Shown: positions 1 to 11,490 of the stretch, one piece after another
Position numbering within the stretch: the first letter of the stretch is position 1
Layout: the number at the start of each line of letters is the position of its first letter
Assembly: GCA_014529385.2 (NCBI GenBank)
Contig: CM043955.1
Coordinates: 135,790,108 to 135,854,107, forward strand
DNA: 64,000 nt
Reading direction: 5' to 3'
DNA from: Adiantum capillus-veneris
Lineage: Eukaryota > Streptophyta > Polypodiopsida > Polypodiales > Pteridaceae
The notes under the pieces: model-generated
What the model was told of the DNA's origin: nothing
Database searches by the model: none
Seen by the model: only the letters and a program-made list of their open reading frames with translations
Made by a program: the position numbers and the translations under genes

Positions 1-1190
1 TTGATAATGCTACAGTTGATTGCTTATTGCTACTACAACTTATCATACCATTGTCAATGGAAAATGCATAACCACTTGTAGATCTTCTATCCATAAAATC
101 TCCTGCCCAATCTGCATCTGTGTAACCATAAAGACAAAGCTTCCCATTCTTTTCATAAAACATTCCATAACTGACAGTGGCTTTCACATATCTCATAATC
201 CGTCTCACTGCATCAAGATGACTTTTACATGGCTTTTGCATGAATTGACTCACAACACCCACTGCATAACTCAAATTTGGGCTTGTTATTGTCAAGTAAA
301 TAAGACTTCCAACCATCTTGCGATACATAGTGACATCCTCAATGTAATGTCCATCATCAATCAACTTCACATTTTGATCAAGAGGTGTATCAACCTGTTT
401 GCACGCTGTCATTCCATACTTCTCAAGCATATCCAACGTGTATTGTCTTTGTATCATCCAAATTCTTGATAAAGTGTTGACAATTTCAATTCCCAAAAAA
501 TATCTCAACTCACCAAGGTCCTTCATGTTGAATTCTCTCAAAAAACTCTTCTTGACATGCAAAATTTTCTCATCATGACTTCAAGTGAGAATCAAGTCAT
601 CAACATAGATAACAATAACGGCGATCTCTCCATCAACATGCTTCAAAAACAATGAGTGATCAGTAGTAGACTGTTTAAATCCAATCTTCTTCAAGAATCT
701 CGTTATCTTTTCACACCAAGCTCTAGATGCTTGCTTCAAACTATACAATGCTTTCTTGAACTTACACACATAATATGGAAACTCTCGATGTTGATAACCC
801 TCTGGCTGTATCATATAAACTTCTTCTTCCAAGTCACCATTCAAGCATGCATTATGGACATCCATTTGCCGTAACTTCCAACCGAATATACTTGCATTGC
901 TATCACCAATCTGACTGTTGTCATCTTTGCAACTGGACTAAATGTCTCATCATAATCAAGACCTTTTGTTTGTGCATAACCTTTAGCAACAAGCCTCGCT
1001 TTGTATCTTTCCACACTACCATCTGACTTGCACTTGACTTTGTATACCCATTTTGAACCAATTTCTTTCTTTCCACTTGGCAAGCAAACCAAATCCCAAG
1101 TGTCATTCTTCACAAGAGTATCCATCTCATACGTCAAGCATCTATGCTCTTGGGTTTGATTGGGTTTTAGCCCAGCTTCATAGGCTTTCC
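1..1190 (-). pseudogene. Ty1/copia polyprotein relic, RT to RNase H
   Basis: This is the C-terminal half of a copia polyprotein, running off the left window edge. RT motifs are clear: [38 protein letters not shown], then YVDDLILT holding the catalytic YVDD at about 600. From about 580 to 1 the frame gives connection and RNase H motifs, ending in YTDADWAGD and RRSTSGYAF. It is broken: the frame shifts near 865, between VIAMQ and [10 protein letters not shown], and a TGA follows YVDDLILT. No integrase lies upstream of RT. Instead the frame runs at about 1150-1200 into an unrelated gag (next entry), so the fragment is truncated or chimeric. It would be inactive. Confidence 0.9.
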
Positions 1191-2597
1191 AAATTGCATC
1201 TAAAGATTCAAAGACTTTCTCCAGCAAGATTGAACCACCTGAGTCAATCTTCGACTCTTCCATCCTTTTGGGTTTTTCTTATTCTCTTGCTCTCGTCTAA
1301 TCAGTTCTTTGGTTTGGTGTAGTTCCATTTTTTCCAATGTTGTTTTCTCCTTCAACATCTTTGCTTTCATTTTTTTTCGTTTGGCTTTCCATGATTTTCT
1401 TCCAGTTCTCACCAATATGTTCTAGATTTGTTTTTGAGATGGCAACGTGGATTCCTTGTCAACCAATTTTGCATTTTTGGTAGCTCCTTGAGCTCGACCT
1501 CGAGTCATCACCTCTAAAGGACTCAGATCCACTTGTCAAAGACATCACTCCTAAAACATTCATTGTTGCTTTTCCCTCGTTGTCTGGATTCTTAGCACAG
1601 TGTTGGAGTAGATGGTCTCTCCCACAACCGTCATAGAATACAAAGATTTCTATTTTTCGATCCTTGTTTGGACATCCTCGTGCCCAATGGTCATCTCCAC
1701 ATTCATAGCATAGACCTTCTTGTTGCGAAACTAGTGATCTAGCCGCTAGTTGTTCTTGTATGTTAAGAATGTTCTTCGAACCATACTCTTACTTGGCTAT
1801 GAACATGAGCGTATTCACATCCATGGAGTACTAGTTTCTCACGGGTTGTGGCACATGCATTTGCTGAGTGTAGTTGACTACTACTCTACCATCATTTAGA
1901 AGAGGTGGTTTCTACCCTAGCATACGTTGCGGTTTTAGTTGAGTGTTACACCATGGAGTGGGGTGATCCCCTCCACAAGTAGTACACCTCCTTAATTGAG
2001 GCTGTTGTACATTCAAGTTTTGTTTGTAGCCTTGGTTTACTTTCTAATAACCTCCTCAATCACTTGATCAATGCTTGGTTCCCAAGGATTTTGTACATCT
2101 CTCTTTGTTGTTGATTTGCTCTTCAGAGATGAGACAATACTAGTCATGTTGTCTGTATCTTTAGTCACCTCTATGTAGGTCTTGTAATTGTCAACTAGAT
2201 ATAGAGCTTCTCTAGTGACTTTCTTGAACGTCGTGCATCCTTTCAAATACAGGTACTTTTTAAGAGTTTCATTCCTCAAGCCCTCTATGAAGAGAACTAA
2301 TAATCTCTCATCTTGTGATAGCTCTCTCACAGGAAATCTGTCTATGTACAGTTTGAAGCGAAGCAGAGCTTTCTTCACTTTTTGGTCCTTTTTCTGTTTG
2401 AAAGCGTAGATATGGGACACTGTGTTGTGCTTGATTCTCCTTTTCGAGAACTCCTCTATGAATTCTTGCAAGAGTTGTGCTATGTTGGGAAAATCATCTC
2501 TATTTAGTGGTTGGAACCAAGTCAAGGTTGTTTGTTCCAGTGTCAGCCCAAATCCCTCACACTGTGTATGGAAATCTGTAATTTGTTCAACTCTCAA
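1190..2597 (-). pseudogene. Retrotransposon gag relic with CCHC knuckle
   Basis: The longest open part (2037-2597, 186 aa) looks like a retrotransposon gag (Retrotrans_gag type): TLTWFQPL, then FIEEFSKR, a lysine-rich helix region and LVLFIEGLRNETLK. Farther down the same strand, 1672-1710 encodes a zinc-knuckle-like CYECGDDHWARGC, spaced CX2CX3HX4C, one residue short of the usual CX4H. A second knuckle at about 1600-1640 has lost its first cysteine. A Lys/Glu-rich tail follows (1200-1415). Stops and frame changes separate the pieces. This gag type is usual for Ty3-like or gag-only elements, not for the copia RT that follows, so the junction is probably a nested insertion or deletion. Confidence 0.7.
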
Positions 2598-3042
2598 AAC
2601 TTATTTGAAGAGTGATACATGAGTATATGGATCCCCTGACCCATTGTACTTTAGTTTGACACATTGGGCCACTTGATATGGTCTTAATCATTGTGGTTCA
2701 GTCACCAATCTAACCAATTTATGGTCTCGTGGGAAGATGTCTCTCGCTCTCTTTTCTTGTAGTGGAGAAAATCCCGGTGGAATCCTTTATGATATATCAT
2801 TTGGCATTGTTTTTGACTGAAAGTAAGTGTAGAGATCAGAGTACCCTTGTACATATATCTCTCTAGGTCAATTGGATTGAAAATTTTGTAATCTCTTCCA
2901 TACAAAATGCTGAAAAGTAAACTAGGATGTAAAAAGTAAACTCGGACAGATCGAATGACTGAGCGTCTTCTTGATATTCGTGTCTCACTTCTCGAGTGTC
3001 GATCCCACGGCTCCCACATCATTCAATACCCCGTGTTACTTA
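2598..3042. other. No supported gene
   Basis: An open minus-strand frame (2702-3022, 106 aa) lies directly upstream of the gag relic and may be its leader or N-terminal part. It shows no motif I recognise. Nothing else is supported. Confidence 0.4.
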
Positions 3043-3251
3043 GTAGTAGGCCTAGTTCTTATCCTCTCTCGTGCTTGTTTATCATATCTTCCCACTTCAA
3101 TGTTGATGGCACCTGCTTGTGTGTGTAGGCTTCCATGAGGGTGGAAGAGGAGAGTGTAGTAGGCCTAGTCCTTATCCCTATCTCACCCTTGTTTATCATA
3201 TCCTCCAACTTGAATGTTGATGGAACCTGCCTGTGTGTGTAGGCTTCCATG
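3043..3251. repeat. Imperfect tandem duplication, about 95 bp unit
   Basis: Positions 3043-3137 and 3156-3251 are two copies of one sequence. Both start GTAGTAGGCCTAGT and end GTGTGTAGGCTTCCATG, with about ten differences and an 18-bp spacer. Each copy is open on the minus strand with the phrase MEAYTH(R/K)QVPST, but this is just the repeat translated. Confidence 0.9.
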
Positions 3252-4173
3252 GCAACCTTGCCATAGCCTACTCAACCCTAATTCAAACAGTCCTTGTTTG
3301 CCCTAGATTTTCCCTTTGTAAGCATAACTTTGCAGCTACCATGACAATTTTTCCATAGCCTGCTTAACCCTAACGCATATAGTTACGATGATTTTTTCCT
3401 TTCAGTCTTAATATTGTAGATCTTCTTCTTTATCAATAAGATTTGCAAGTCTACGATCTTAATTACAATTTACTGTAGGTGCTCTCCACAACATTTTAGC
3501 AGCCTTGTGCTTCTTCATGCCCCACCATAATGAAGACCTATAAAAACTTGCTCGTTGTACCCCCATTTGAGTGTGCATGGCTGGCGGATGATAATGTATG
3601 AGTTCCTTAGCCAGGACAAGGTTGGGTTGCCTTTGAAGCTTGTGCAGACAATGATGTGACTGCAGTCTTGAGAGAGAAGGTAGGATCAAAGCACTATAGA
3701 ACAAATATGGATCCTAACTATGCGATTGTACACAGCATCCATCGAAATTGCAGGCTTAGGATTGTAGTAGATGGCTCTTCTCTTTTTGAAGCAGCTAGGG
3801 TAGTGGTATCCTCTTCTCATTTCACAAGAAGTTTTGGACAGATTCTCACAATTATTCCCGCATTATGACTTAATTCAACATTATGAGCTTATGTGAGGGA
3901 GGCATAGATGGCATACCTAGCTAGGTATGCGGTGCCTCTCGAGCATAATCTCATGAGGTTATGCATTGTTTGAAAAACATTAAAAAAGGCTCCCTTTTCC
4001 TACATGAGAAAATTTCTAAATCTTCTTGTTTTATGAACGCTTCTGGATTAGCATATGTGATGGTCACATCACTATTGGCAAATGAGATCTTGGAAGAGGT
4101 GTATTATTTGAATGGGCTCACTCTAATATGACATGTAAAGTTCAACATGTTGGCCTAAGCAGCTGGGACAAGC
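3252..4173. other. No supported gene; possible upstream part of BTB relic
   Basis: AT-rich sequence without a recognised domain. A short plus-strand frame at 3656-3868 (70 aa, with VVDGSSLFEAARVV) lies upstream of the BTB relic and could be an earlier exon, but it has no motif that supports this. Confidence 0.3.
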
Positions 4174-4805
4174 ATGTTGGATACGGGAACATTAAGCTTT
4201 TACCATATTCCAAAATCCTTCTTCAATTCTCAAGGCTTGCTTGAGTTTGCTCTTGTATCAAGGGGTGTAGCACAATTTTTGGAAAGTTCAGAATTCATAA
4301 ATTTGTATTTCTGTGTTGGATTGGAGATGTGCCTCATTCCTGCACATCGGCTTGTTCTTGCATGTTGTTGCTCGAAGAGTCTACCTTTGAAAGAGGATGT
4401 GATCAATCTTCCTTCCATGGAATATTGTGTCTTGCATGCTTTTCTCCAATATGCTTATACTATACGGAGAGCACATGTTTTATTTTGGTTGTATTATGTC
4501 AGATTTGTGAGGAATTTGGTTTATATTCTTTGTCCAGTCAATGCAAGACACCAGAATAGATTGATGACAATATTGCATCTAAAAGCTGCTTGAATTTGGA
4601 GTACAATCATGGAGTTTAGGGCTCACACGAAGCTAGCTCAGAACTTTCTGATGCCTCTCTAATAGATTCTTGCAAGTCCAGAATCTTTTTTGCAATTCAA
4701 AACTCACTGATGTTGAAATTTTGGTTGATGAGTGTGATAGTGCGATAAGAGTACACAAGATTGTGCTCAGTGCTTGGAGTCATCCCCTCATGAAGGTACT
4801 TTGAT
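4174..4805 (+). pseudogene. BTB/POZ protein relic with two BTB-like segments
   Basis: Two BTB-fold signatures lie on the plus strand. The first (about 4276-4460) has IPAHRLVLACCCS followed by INLPSMEYCVLHAFLQYAYT, the usual BTB order. After a frame change near 4480 it continues ICEEFGLYSLSSQC. The second (4694-4795) reads LTDVEILVDECDSAIRVHK and IVLSAWSHPLMK, again a BTB core start. Between them the frame crosses TAG codons at 4557 and about 4617 and shifts by one base near 4690. BTB proteins commonly act as Cullin-3 ubiquitin ligase adaptors, and a few plant proteins carry two BTB domains. The second segment ends at an AG|GTACTT that could be a splice donor, so part of the breakage might be introns. 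I favour a pseudogene. Confidence 0.65.
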
Positions 4806-4874
4806 TTTTCCTCAATCACATACGTGTGCATCCTGAAGGCATGTGGCTCTATGCAAAATGCTGATGTAGGCATA

Positions 4875-5285
4875 CAAATTCATGCTAATATTGTTAGCCA
4901 AGGGTTTTTGAAAAAGATGCCATGGTTGGAAATGCCTTGTTTGGTATGTTTGCTAAATGTGGTGACTTCAAAGAAGAACTTCTAAAAACGCTTCTTGTCC
5001 AGAGTGTGTGCTCTTGAAATGCACTAATTGCAAGATTTTCTCCACAAGGACCGGGCCAAAATTCTCTAGTTTGTTTTTAGAAGATGCGAAGCGATGGCCT
5101 CTCTCTTGAGTGCAGGATTGCTCCACAAGGGCAGCACCAGAAAGCTCTAGGTTATTTACAATAGATGTGAAGCGAGGGATCTTGGAGAAAGATGTCATGC
5201 TTAGGGACTCCTGGAGAAAGATGCCATGTTTGGCCATGTTTTGATTGATATGTATGCTAGATGGGGTGCCCCGAAGACTTTGAGT
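4875..5285 (+). pseudogene. Pentatricopeptide repeat (PPR) relic
   Basis: Pieces of a plant PPR protein of the PLS type, which normally binds organellar RNA. Positions 4878-4975 give IHANIVSQGF and, after a one-base slip, VGNALFGMFAKCGDF. Next comes a CS(stop)NALIARF that should read SWNALI, with TGA where TGG is expected. A partial internal duplication follows (two SP/AP-Q-G segments at about 5040 and 5110), and FGHVLIDMYARWGAP at 5233-5277 is a further repeat start. Stops and slips rule out an intact gene. It runs into a (TG)n tract at 5287. It may be a separate retrocopy beside the BTB relic. Confidence 0.75.
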
Positions 5286-5286
5286 T

Positions 5287-5308
5287 TGTGTGTGTGTGTG
5301 TGTGTGTG
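5287..5308. repeat. (TG)n microsatellite
   Basis: Eleven TG units directly after the PPR relic. Confidence 0.95.
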
Positions 5309-6848
5309 AGCCTATGGATGGAGAATACGGCCTACCCTAAGACCTTGAATATCATAAGTAGTGTTTGTGATGGTAGGAATGATAACAAAAGTAAATGTGA
5401 AAATCGCCATGTTGGCATAAGTCACAGAAGGGATGATGATGGTTGAACACATACTAGTGGGAAGGATGTGGTGGAACAATGTAAGGAAAGTTTAGCAGTT
5501 ATCCGGTCCATCCAAGATTGTGCTTTGATGAAAATGACCAATATCAAAGGTACAATTATATTCTGTATCTTGATTTTCTCTTTGTGATCTCAGAAGCACT
5601 TAGATAATTACATCATGTACACATTTAAGGAATGAATTTACATCATTTTTATTGAAAGGTTTGTAGATGAAGGTGCCAAGGACTAAAGAATTTTTGTTAT
5701 GCCCAACAAAGGGACACGTGGACAATACACCACAACATGGCAAGGTGGAATGATACTTGTCTTTATAAAACATTGGTAATGAGTTCTTTCTTGTACAAGT
5801 ACTTTATTTTTACAATAAAAAAGTCCCTCCAACTGTGGAGGAGAAGCGTAAGTCTCTTCTCAACATTGGAGAGGATAAAAGTGACGGGGGAAGGGCACAT
5901 TCCCTACAGTAGTATTATGAATGTGGAGAATGGTGCCAATTCCACACCATACATACATATGGTCTTTTTTTTGGACAAAAGCATCAGAATGCACGAAATG
6001 CATCTCTCTCCATCTTTAAATATTATAATGTATTAATTTTCCACCTACATCTTTTAATGAAAAATCTCATTTGTGATGCGAGGTTATAAAGTTTTTGGCG
6101 AGGGCTTTGAGGATTAGATGCTATGGAGGTATCCTTTCAAGCTATGTCATGAGGTAAAATCCTCACCACTATCACTTTTTTCCTTCTTGTCATCTGCATA
6201 GCAAATCAATCAAGGCAAATTAGTTACACTTTAATTAAAAGCCCATAACCCAATGGGTATACATGACTTGCCTGAAGGTGCTTTTTGTTTTAGGAGGATG
6301 CTCTTTAGGGAGGTCCTATAATCGAGCCTATGAGAAGGTTCTCTAACTCCACCCATTCAGCTAGAAAAAGGGTTTGAGCACATGGCAACATGTTTAACTT
6401 TGTAATATGGAAATTTGTGATGAACACGTAGGTCTCGTTTTACTTAAACTGCAAAATTCATGATCTCCCAAGAGTTTTCGACCATCTACCCCTCCCAAAT
6501 GGGAGATCATAGTAAGAGGAGATAGTGAACCAATCATGCTAACCATGGCAGCATCCACCGTACATAGAGCCTAGTAGAACTCAAAATCACGAGGTACCTT
6601 TTGTAAGTAGATTGCTTACAAAAGTGCCACATATACTTTTACCATGGTATATCGCATGAAGACAAGCTTTCCCCATGGTTTTTGAAAATTGCAGTGTGAA
6701 CTGACAACGCCACTGCCACATCAAAAAAGTCTCACCAAGGAACTTTTAGCAACCGTGGTGCCTCATGTGCAAGGTCTTTCACTTAGTTCAACTACAAAGT
6801 TGATGCTTTTCAGTTCCAGGCTAAAGACAAGTAAGAAGAACATGTCAT
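5309..6848. other. No supported gene
   Basis: About 1.5 kb of AT-rich sequence. The open frames (5737-6036 plus, 6689-6937 plus) have no recognisable domain or gene-like context. No structural RNA or repeat pair was seen. Confidence 0.5.
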
Positions 6849-7077
6849 TGTTGGAAATAGGGTTGCGGGGAAACACACACGGCTTGGAGAAGACGAAAGA
6901 AGCTCAAGGTGCACAACAGAGAGTATGTATTGCTTAGTGCACAATGAAAGATAAGATATCCCTAGAGTGATGGGTGTATATACAATGCATGAGGGATAAA
7001 ATCTCTTAGTGAGGAAAAAATGCTCCGACGCTCCAAAGTGTGTTCACACACATCACTACCTCATGTATATGGTAACA
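6849..7077 (-). repeat. Copia 3' LTR (short)
   Basis: On the minus strand the sequence runs TGTTACCATATAC to CCCTATTTCCAACA, a TG...CA unit of 229 bp directly downstream of the copia RNase H relic. A purine tract, CTAGGGGAGATT (plus 7078-7089), immediately precedes the TGTTA start as a polypurine tract should. A TATA-like TGTATATACA lies inside. The 5' partner is absent, so no target duplication can be checked. Confidence 0.6.
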
Positions 7078-7159
7078 AATCTCCCCTAGGAGTGATGTGG
7101 TGAACGAGAGCTGGCACATAAAGTATAGGAAAGTGCCATGCCCTGAGGACATGATCAGT

Positions 7160-7415
7160 CTACAAAGGGAGTAAGCCCAAAGCTTTAGGAAAAGATTTGA
7201 ACTTCTCATGAGACAATGCCTTTGTGAAAAGGTCTGCGAGGTTGTCTTGTGTTGGCACATAAGCCATGCTGATCTTTTCTGTTGAGAGTCTCTCCGTGAC
7301 ATAGTGGTAATGCACCTCAATGTGTTTTGTGCGAGCATGAAAAACTGGCTTCCTTGCAACTACAAATGATGTAACATCTAATGGCCTAGTAACTTGTGTG
7401 TAGTGGAAAATAGTT
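7160..7415 (-). pseudogene. Ty1/copia RNase H C-terminus
   Basis: The frame reads ARKPVFHARTKHIEVHYHYV, TERLSTEKISMAYV and PTQDNLADLFTKALS, ending FPKALGLLPL and TAG at 7160-7162. This is the invariant tail of copia RNase H (HARTKHIEV...H..V and D..TK). It is cut off just above 7415, where the expected preceding DNQSA motif is missing. It belongs with the LTR at 6849-7077. Confidence 0.85.
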
Positions 7416-8149
7416 GGAACATAGTGAGCATTTCATTAGAATAGATTCCTAATGAGAATAACAAGAGTGCTTGGGTGGGGAGAGAGCAACAAAAAGTATA
7501 ACACCTAGTTATATAGCATGAACAATACTTCAAAAGAGAGATAAATTAAGCTATTGACAACATTTGAGGACCGGATTTACATGGAGCCGGACCCCCCTCA
7601 AAAAGGCTTTGTATTATGGTTTCTCCCATCAAGAGAGACATTTTACAATACAATTATTTGTGTTCCTTCAATACTAGCTAGTGATGCACTAGGAAAAACA
7701 CCTATTTAAACACAACATCAATTCCCTCATGGTCTCAGACCCAAGACCTCACACACCTTCGAAGATGGTGAGAGCTAGCAGGGTATGAGAGTAGATTGAG
7801 AGGAAGGAGTAGTCTTATGAGAAATATGTACATCTCCTCACATAATCACTCATATTAGCATAGATTAGCTTAGTAATTAGCATGGTAGAGGAGATGATCA
7901 TGCATTGAAGCTTGGATCTTGGTTAAATTTGCATCACAAAGCCACGAGTTGTTGGTGTAGGCCTCCGTTCTCACAAGCTTGGAGTAGGTGATAAGATTTC
8001 CATTAAAGCTTGAGAAGGAGAGAGAGAGTCTTCTTACTCCACACATGGACTAGTGTGAGTGTTTATGCAATAATGCCTTGAGAAAATCAGCCTCCCCCCC
8101 CCCTGTCTCTCTCTCTAACCCTCTTGCTATTTGCTCATGCTCACACCCT
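7416..8149. other. No supported gene
   Basis: Low-complexity and AT-rich sequence with short purine or pyrimidine runs (for example a C run and CT run near 8093-8115). No coding, LTR pair or RNA signature was recognised. Confidence 0.5.
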
Positions 8150-8360
8150 ATTGGACCTCTCTAGGCTTAGCCAATGGAATTTTAAGAGCATAAGTGATAG
8201 CTTTCTGACATGTGTCCCCCTCTCCCTTTTTGTGAGAGCTTTAGGTAATATATAAACTCAACTAAACTCTCATTGGACCCCTTTGTCTCCTCGCCAATAG
8301 GAATCATGCAAGCCATTGGGCTGCTGAATGCTCATTGGACCCCTTGGGAGACTGTCCAAT
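8150..8360. repeat. Three repeated ATTGG...CCAAT units
   Basis: Units at 8150-8175, 8272-8298 and 8334-8360 each begin ATTGGACC and end CCAAT, 26-27 bp long, so every unit has inverted ATTGG/CCAAT ends. The interior is only partly conserved. They could be decayed palindromic repeats or clustered CCAAT boxes; no gene is nearby. Confidence 0.7.
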
Positions 8361-8546
8361 AGTATTCTAGAGAGCTTAATTCTTAATTCTTTTATTAAGT
8401 GTTTTTAAATTAATTAAACTAGATTTACTCTAGCCTAATTCTCATTGCTCCACCTCCATGGCCATCCAGTAGGATTTGAGTACACCTTGTGGGCATCTAG
8501 GCTAGGGAACTGACATGTGTCCCTCATTCCCTTTGTGTATTGCAGC

Positions 8547-8693
8547 TGATTATACGATGAAATTTTGGTTTGGTTTTGACCCCTTTGATTGTTTCCCAAC
8601 TGTTTCTTATCTAAAAAAGTACTATTGCATGATACTGGTCTCCTCCTTGACAATAATCACGTGATTATATGATGAAATTCTGGTTTGGTTTTG
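8547..8693. repeat. 32-bp direct repeat pair
   Basis: Positions 8547-8578 and 8662-8693 carry the same 32 bp (TGATTATAYGATGAAAT and onward) with two mismatches, 115 bp apart start to start. Confidence 0.85.
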
Positions 8694-8949
8694 CCTCCCT
8701 TACTGATTGGTTGGCTGAGCCTGCAAATCTAGAAATTGTTAAACAATGATATTGTTTGACTTGATGATTACTCCTGGCTAATTGGGATACTTTTATAGTG
8801 TTTGGATCCCTCCTGGTTACTAAAGCATATTATACACAATATTTTAATACTCATAAAGGGTTACTATAGTTTTGTTAGGAAATAGGGCCTGCTAAGTAGA
8901 TATTAGAGTAGTTTACTTAATGGAGAGAGATAATTTTCACACATGAGAT

Positions 8950-9095
<146 letters not shown>

Positions 9096-9340
9096 AAATA
9101 GAACCAGACTTCAAATAAACAAAAGGAAAGCAAATAGACAATTGCACCAAAAGAAGAGAGTCAAATATTGGACAACGAGATACTAGAATTGATGTATTCA
9201 CATAGTGAAGCACTGAGTGCTAGATTACAACAAAGCTTGATTGACATTATAGCAGTATCTTGATGAATATTCAAGAGACTAAAAAGGGACATACAAAGGA
9301 TCAACAAGTGATAGAGAGCCCAAAATGAAAGTAGAGAGTC

Positions 9341-9350
9341 CTATTTATAG
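9341..9350 (-). promoter_or_regulatory. TATA box of candidate LTR
   Basis: CTATAAATAG on the minus strand matches the plant TATA consensus. The (CT)n tract starts about 250 bp downstream in the predicted transcript. Confidence 0.5.
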
Positions 9351-9654
9351 GGATCTGTACTGGGTTCTAATTGACTATGCATGATAGTTACTACCTGATA
9401 ATTACTATTGGTACTGGTAATTGGACTATGTACTAGCACTTTCACATGGCTAGTTCTCACTAACTACATCCTCCTCACATTGTTTGGATTTTTGCATATT
9501 CCAAAATTCTAGATCTTGCATTGGTGATAGCATTTGTGATTTTGTTTATCTAGAGACTTTTTCAAAGTGGCCTTCAGAACCATCTATGTTGTATTTGAAT
9601 GACTCCTGCTTGTACATGACTTGGAGCACTCAAAGCAACGTTCATGTTTTGGTG

Positions 9655-10824
9655 ATAATATATATAGCTTCCTGATCCACTTGCTCTCTGTGCTTGGTTA
9701 TTATCTCAACTTTGTAGGGTGTAAGAACATTCCAGGTCTTGGTGTTGATGTCATATAGAGGATTCTTTCCTTGTGTCATCCTTGCTTGCATCAACTTATG
9801 ACAGATTGAAGTCATATGGATCCACCCTATTGGATATGGTTGCTTGGCTTTTATCCTAGATCCAAAGAAAACTTCATCTATCTCTCTAAACTATGGTTCC
9901 AAGCTGGCTTTGCTGGCCAATTCCTTCTCAAGGATCTTGGAAGCCTCGATAGTGAGTTGTGGCAAATTATTTGTATACTTGATTAGTAGATTGACCTGGC
10001 TTCTCCACTTAGTCATAATTCCTCTGAAATTTACTAGATCATCTTTTAACTTAGATACATTGGTTTTTGTTTTGCCTCACCTACGACATTCTTCCAGGGC
10101 ACCCAGAGTGCCTTCCTCTACTCATACTTCTCTCGGATCTGATTGAAAATCTGATATATTTGATTTGATCAGTTGATTTTCTATACTTAGGATTGAGAGA
10201 TGGATAAAAATGAGTTTTCTCCTCATCCTTCATCGATATGGCATACATAAGTATCGATGAATCTAGTACTACAATATTGTTCAGAATGATTTGATTTTCC
10301 TGTGCCATCATCTTCCTTAGAATAATGACAAAATGGAGAAGGATTTTTAATTAGTGCATTATTTTCCACCTTGAAGGTATTTGATTCTTGGTCCTTGACT
10401 ACTAGATGCTTGTTTTTCTAATAGAATGGTGAGCTTGTGGTCCAACACTCTTTTGGTGATCTATATTTTCAGCACCAATAGGGTCTTCATCTCATGTCTG
10501 ATATCTTGCATACATTTGTAGGCTAGCATGTTCCCTAGTAGCATTTCTAGCTGAATGCCCAAGCTCAGAATTCAATGTGCTCAACTGTTGGGTTTGGGGA
10601 TTCTAGTGCATCATCTTGTGTTAATAAAAAGTTGGAATTCTATCTAGGATTTGAATAGCATTAGGATGAATTGATAGCCTGCATTTCTACTATTCATGAT
10701 AACTAGTGGTAATTAGAGAATGAACTTATTAATAATCTAAGATGCTAATGCAAGGAATTAAATGAAATCAATCAAGGTTATTAATGATGATTGGCCTAGG
10801 TGTGAAACATTGGCTCTAATACTG
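9655..10824 (-). pseudogene. Decayed gag-like coding with PBS-like start
   Basis: On the minus strand a mostly open frame gives KDDLVNFRGIMTKWRSQV, a stop, and YPIGWIHMTSICHKLMQARM. A 76-aa frame (10081-10311, MMAQENQIIL) lies upstream. The composition is ordinary protein-like but I recognise no domain. At 10813-10824 the minus strand reads CAGTATTAGAGC, close to the initiator-Met primer site TGGTATCAGAGC, which suggests the 5' end of an old LTR element. The assignment as gag is by position only. Confidence 0.35.
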
Positions 10825-10877
10825 CATGAAAGAAATTGACTATGAAAAAAATACCAGCGAACCATTCATGGCGGGGT

Positions 10878-10921
10878 TAGTGAGTTAATGACAAGAGACT
10901 AGTGAGTTAATGACAAGAGAC
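10878..10921. repeat. 22-bp perfect tandem pair
   Basis: TAGTGAGTTAATGACAAGAG plus two bases occurs twice head to tail (10878-10899, 10900-10921). Confidence 0.95.
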
Positions 10922-11490
10922 TAGGGAGAGAGATTGACACTAATGGATCTAGCAAATCATGAAGTAGATTGATAACAAACTAAATGCAAATGACGGATAC
11001 AAATGTGGGCTCAAATGATGGCGTACTGATTGGCATACAAAGTGTGTAAATAGGGCTTTAGAAGTAGAGGGAGATCATCTAGTGACATAAGTTATTATGC
11101 CAAATGTAGGCTTCTAAAGTAGAGGGGGTTTCCACTAGTTGGTGGTGCAGATGTGGCACACACTTTGACACATCATCCATCCAATGGCATGGAAAATAGT
11201 AGTCCACCCCGTTCGGAATGTAGCTACACATCCATCGGTTATTTGTCTTTAGATTAGTATTTTTTTTTCTGTAAGTGAGGAGTGGGTCATTGTAAGGTAT
11301 TGTTAACTTGTGCGATGAGTCCATCATCAAACTCCCCACGAGTCTATTCTTGTGAAGTGCTTGTAGTCTGTTGATTTTGATGATTGTAGAGGTGATTGTG
11401 GTGGCTTGTTCAACCACATTTGTCTACTTTGAAATTTTTTGTAGTTTAATTTCAGCATTTGGGATTGTGCGATGTAGAACAATGATAGTT
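10922..11490. other. No supported gene
   Basis: An open minus-strand frame at 11079-11417 (112 aa) shows no family signature. Nothing else is supported. Confidence 0.4.

Noticed and set aside
4968-5237. 89-aa minus-strand ORF over the PPR relic
   Set aside because: It is the antisense shadow of the plus-strand PPR motifs.
10813-10824. A complete LTR element from 8873 to above 10825 on the minus strand
   Set aside because: The LTR candidate at 8873-9479 shows no similarity to sequence above the PBS-like site, and no target duplication was found.
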